From NCBI GenBank assembly GCA_964505215.1, contig CAZDGU010000013.1, positions 23,161-87,160 on the forward strand: a DNA stretch of 64,000 bases, read 5' to 3'. Under the pieces are notes generated by a model. The model saw nothing but the letters and a program-made list of their open reading frames with translations, was not told the origin of the DNA and did not search any database. Origin of the DNA: Gracilimonas sp964505215 (GTDB lineage Bacteria > Bacteroidota > Rhodothermia > Balneolales > Balneolaceae). Of the stretch, positions 63,156 through 64,000 are shown piece after piece. Made by a program: the position numbers and the translations under genes. Numbering within the stretch: the first letter of the stretch is position 1; each line of letters starts with the position of its first letter.

Positions 63156-63180
63156 ATGAATTACCGTTTTAGAGCCGCTA

Positions 63181-64000
63181 TTATTTTATCAGCGTTAATT
63201 TCTTGGTGCTTATAAAATCTCCGGCTTGAATGCGGTAGATGTAATAACCGCTAGCAAGTGCTTTAGCATCAAAAGTGACGGTGTGCCACCCTGCAGACTG
63301 CCTGGCGTTTACTAACGTGGCTACTTTTTGCCCCAGCATGTTATAAACCTGCAGGCTTACGTGGCTCGCATGTTTCAAACTATAACGTATGTTGGTAGTC
63401 GGGTTAAATGGATTTGGGTAATTTTGCTCTAAAGCAAACGAAGCCGGATTTTCTTTTGGCTCGTTTGAAACGGAAATTTCTGTTGTAAAGCTCCAGTACT
63501 GGTTCCAATTTCCTTCTTTATTTCCACTTATCCCCCGCACCCTCCAGGCGTAAGTAGTGTTCAATTCAAAAGGAACTGTTTTTGAGAATACGGTATCACT
63601 GACCAACGTATCTAATACCATGACGCCGGTTTCAGTAATCACTTGAAGCTGATAATCAGTTGCAGAACTATCACCCAACCATGAAAATTTCGGCGTTATC
63701 GATATTCCGTTGCTATTATTGGCAGGAATCAGGTTTCCTATTACATCTGGCGCTCCCGGGCAGGTACCCCAAATAGGAAAATATTGGCTTTCTAATGGTG
63801 AAGATTCAGCAAAACGATCAGGAAGGCTCAAAATTAATGGAACACACCAATTCCTAAGATCTTGATTGAATGAAGATTCAAAAAACATTCCTTCCATGTT
63901 GGTTACTTGGCCCACATCCCAGTTGCCGATATCACCATTGAAGTTAGCAGCGCCGGAGAACATTCCTGACATGTTGGTTACTTGACCTACGTCCCAATTG
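63181..64000 (-). CDS. BspA-like (DUF285) surface protein, T9SS-sorted, 5' part beyond edge
   Basis: The frame is open to the window edge; the first in-frame ATG at 63972 is inside a repeat, so the true start lies outside. The visible part starts with NWDVGQVTNMSGMFSGAANF, the DUF285/BspA leucine-rich-like repeat (about 24-residue period, W-D-V..VTNM..MF), in at least two copies. A fibronectin III-like domain follows (about residues 80-165 counted from 63972, YQLQVITETG, TYAWRVRG). The C-terminal T9SS sorting domain reads QNYPNPFNPTTNI and ends KKLTLIK. BspA-like proteins are surface adhesins; the function here is unknown. It converges with the kynureninase-like gene 25 bp away. Confidence 0.85.
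   Translation of the reverse strand, partial: NWDVGQVTNMSGMFSGAANFNGDIGNWDVGQVTNMEGMFFESSFNQDLRNWCVPLILSLPDRFAESSPLESQYFPIWGTCPGAPDVIGNLIPANNSNGISITPKFSWLGDSSATDYQLQVITETGVMVLDTLVSDTVFSKTVPFELNTTYAWRVRGISGNKEGNWNQYWSFTTEISVSNEPKENPASFALEQNYPNPFNPTTNIRYSLKHASHVSLQVYNMLGQKVATLVNARQSAGWHTVTFDAKALASGYYIYRIQAGDFISTKKLTLIK

Overview
The window reads as chromosome of a member of the FCB group, most likely Balneolota (relatives of Balneola or Gracilimonas). The evidence is at least six proteins ending in the type IX secretion (T9SS) sorting domain with the QNYPNPFNP signature, plus a PorV/PorQ-family protein, a GWxTD-domain protein, a TonB receptor with a carboxypeptidase-regulatory N-terminal domain, and otherwise typical bacterial housekeeping genes. 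This placement comes from family knowledge, not from a search. I saw no rRNA, tRNA, CRISPR array, prophage or intact insertion sequence.

Left part (1-20.7 kb, nearly all minus strand). A partial ribonuclease Z gene runs off the left edge. Next come one half of a probable heterodimeric ABC exporter, an AtuA-family protein, and a NarL-type two-component pair with a TPR sensor kinase. Two large neighbouring genes follow: a cohesin-like, multi-domain T9SS protein and a giant beta-helix T9SS protein carrying a dockerin. A similar inverted repeat, built on GGGTAGT, lies upstream of the response-regulator gene and upstream of the giant gene, suggesting shared control. Then comes an operon of three exported amidohydrolase-superfamily proteins, of which only the middle one keeps the metal-binding histidines. 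A 1.2-kb repeat-rich gene desert (20.7-21.9 kb) ends this block.

Middle (21.9-45.1 kb). This part is housekeeping and envelope biology: lipoprotein-htrA-recO, an acyl-CoA carboxylase beta subunit, a GWxTD protein, pdxA, a methyltransferase overlapping ftsE, queG, an ECF sigma factor with nearby envelope genes, and a tight minus-strand run (gatA, SDR, M28 peptidase, prmA, Ppx/GppA). tatA lies upstream of gatA. An Omp85-family protein, a cNMP-binding protein and rlmD follow on the plus strand.

Right part (45.2-64 kb). A repeat-bearing spacer precedes a surface-polysaccharide or cell-wall flavoured group: a phosphodiester glycosidase, a Tat-exported metallophosphatase and a family-10-like glycosylhydrolase. 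Next is an apparent operon of TonB receptor, exported FN3 protein, PorV-like protein, TIG/propeller lipoprotein and propeller T9SS protein. This resembles a Sus-type uptake locus in which SusD is replaced by other surface proteins. Tryptophan 2,3-dioxygenase and a kynureninase-like enzyme form a tryptophan catabolism pair, and a BspA-like T9SS gene runs off the right edge.
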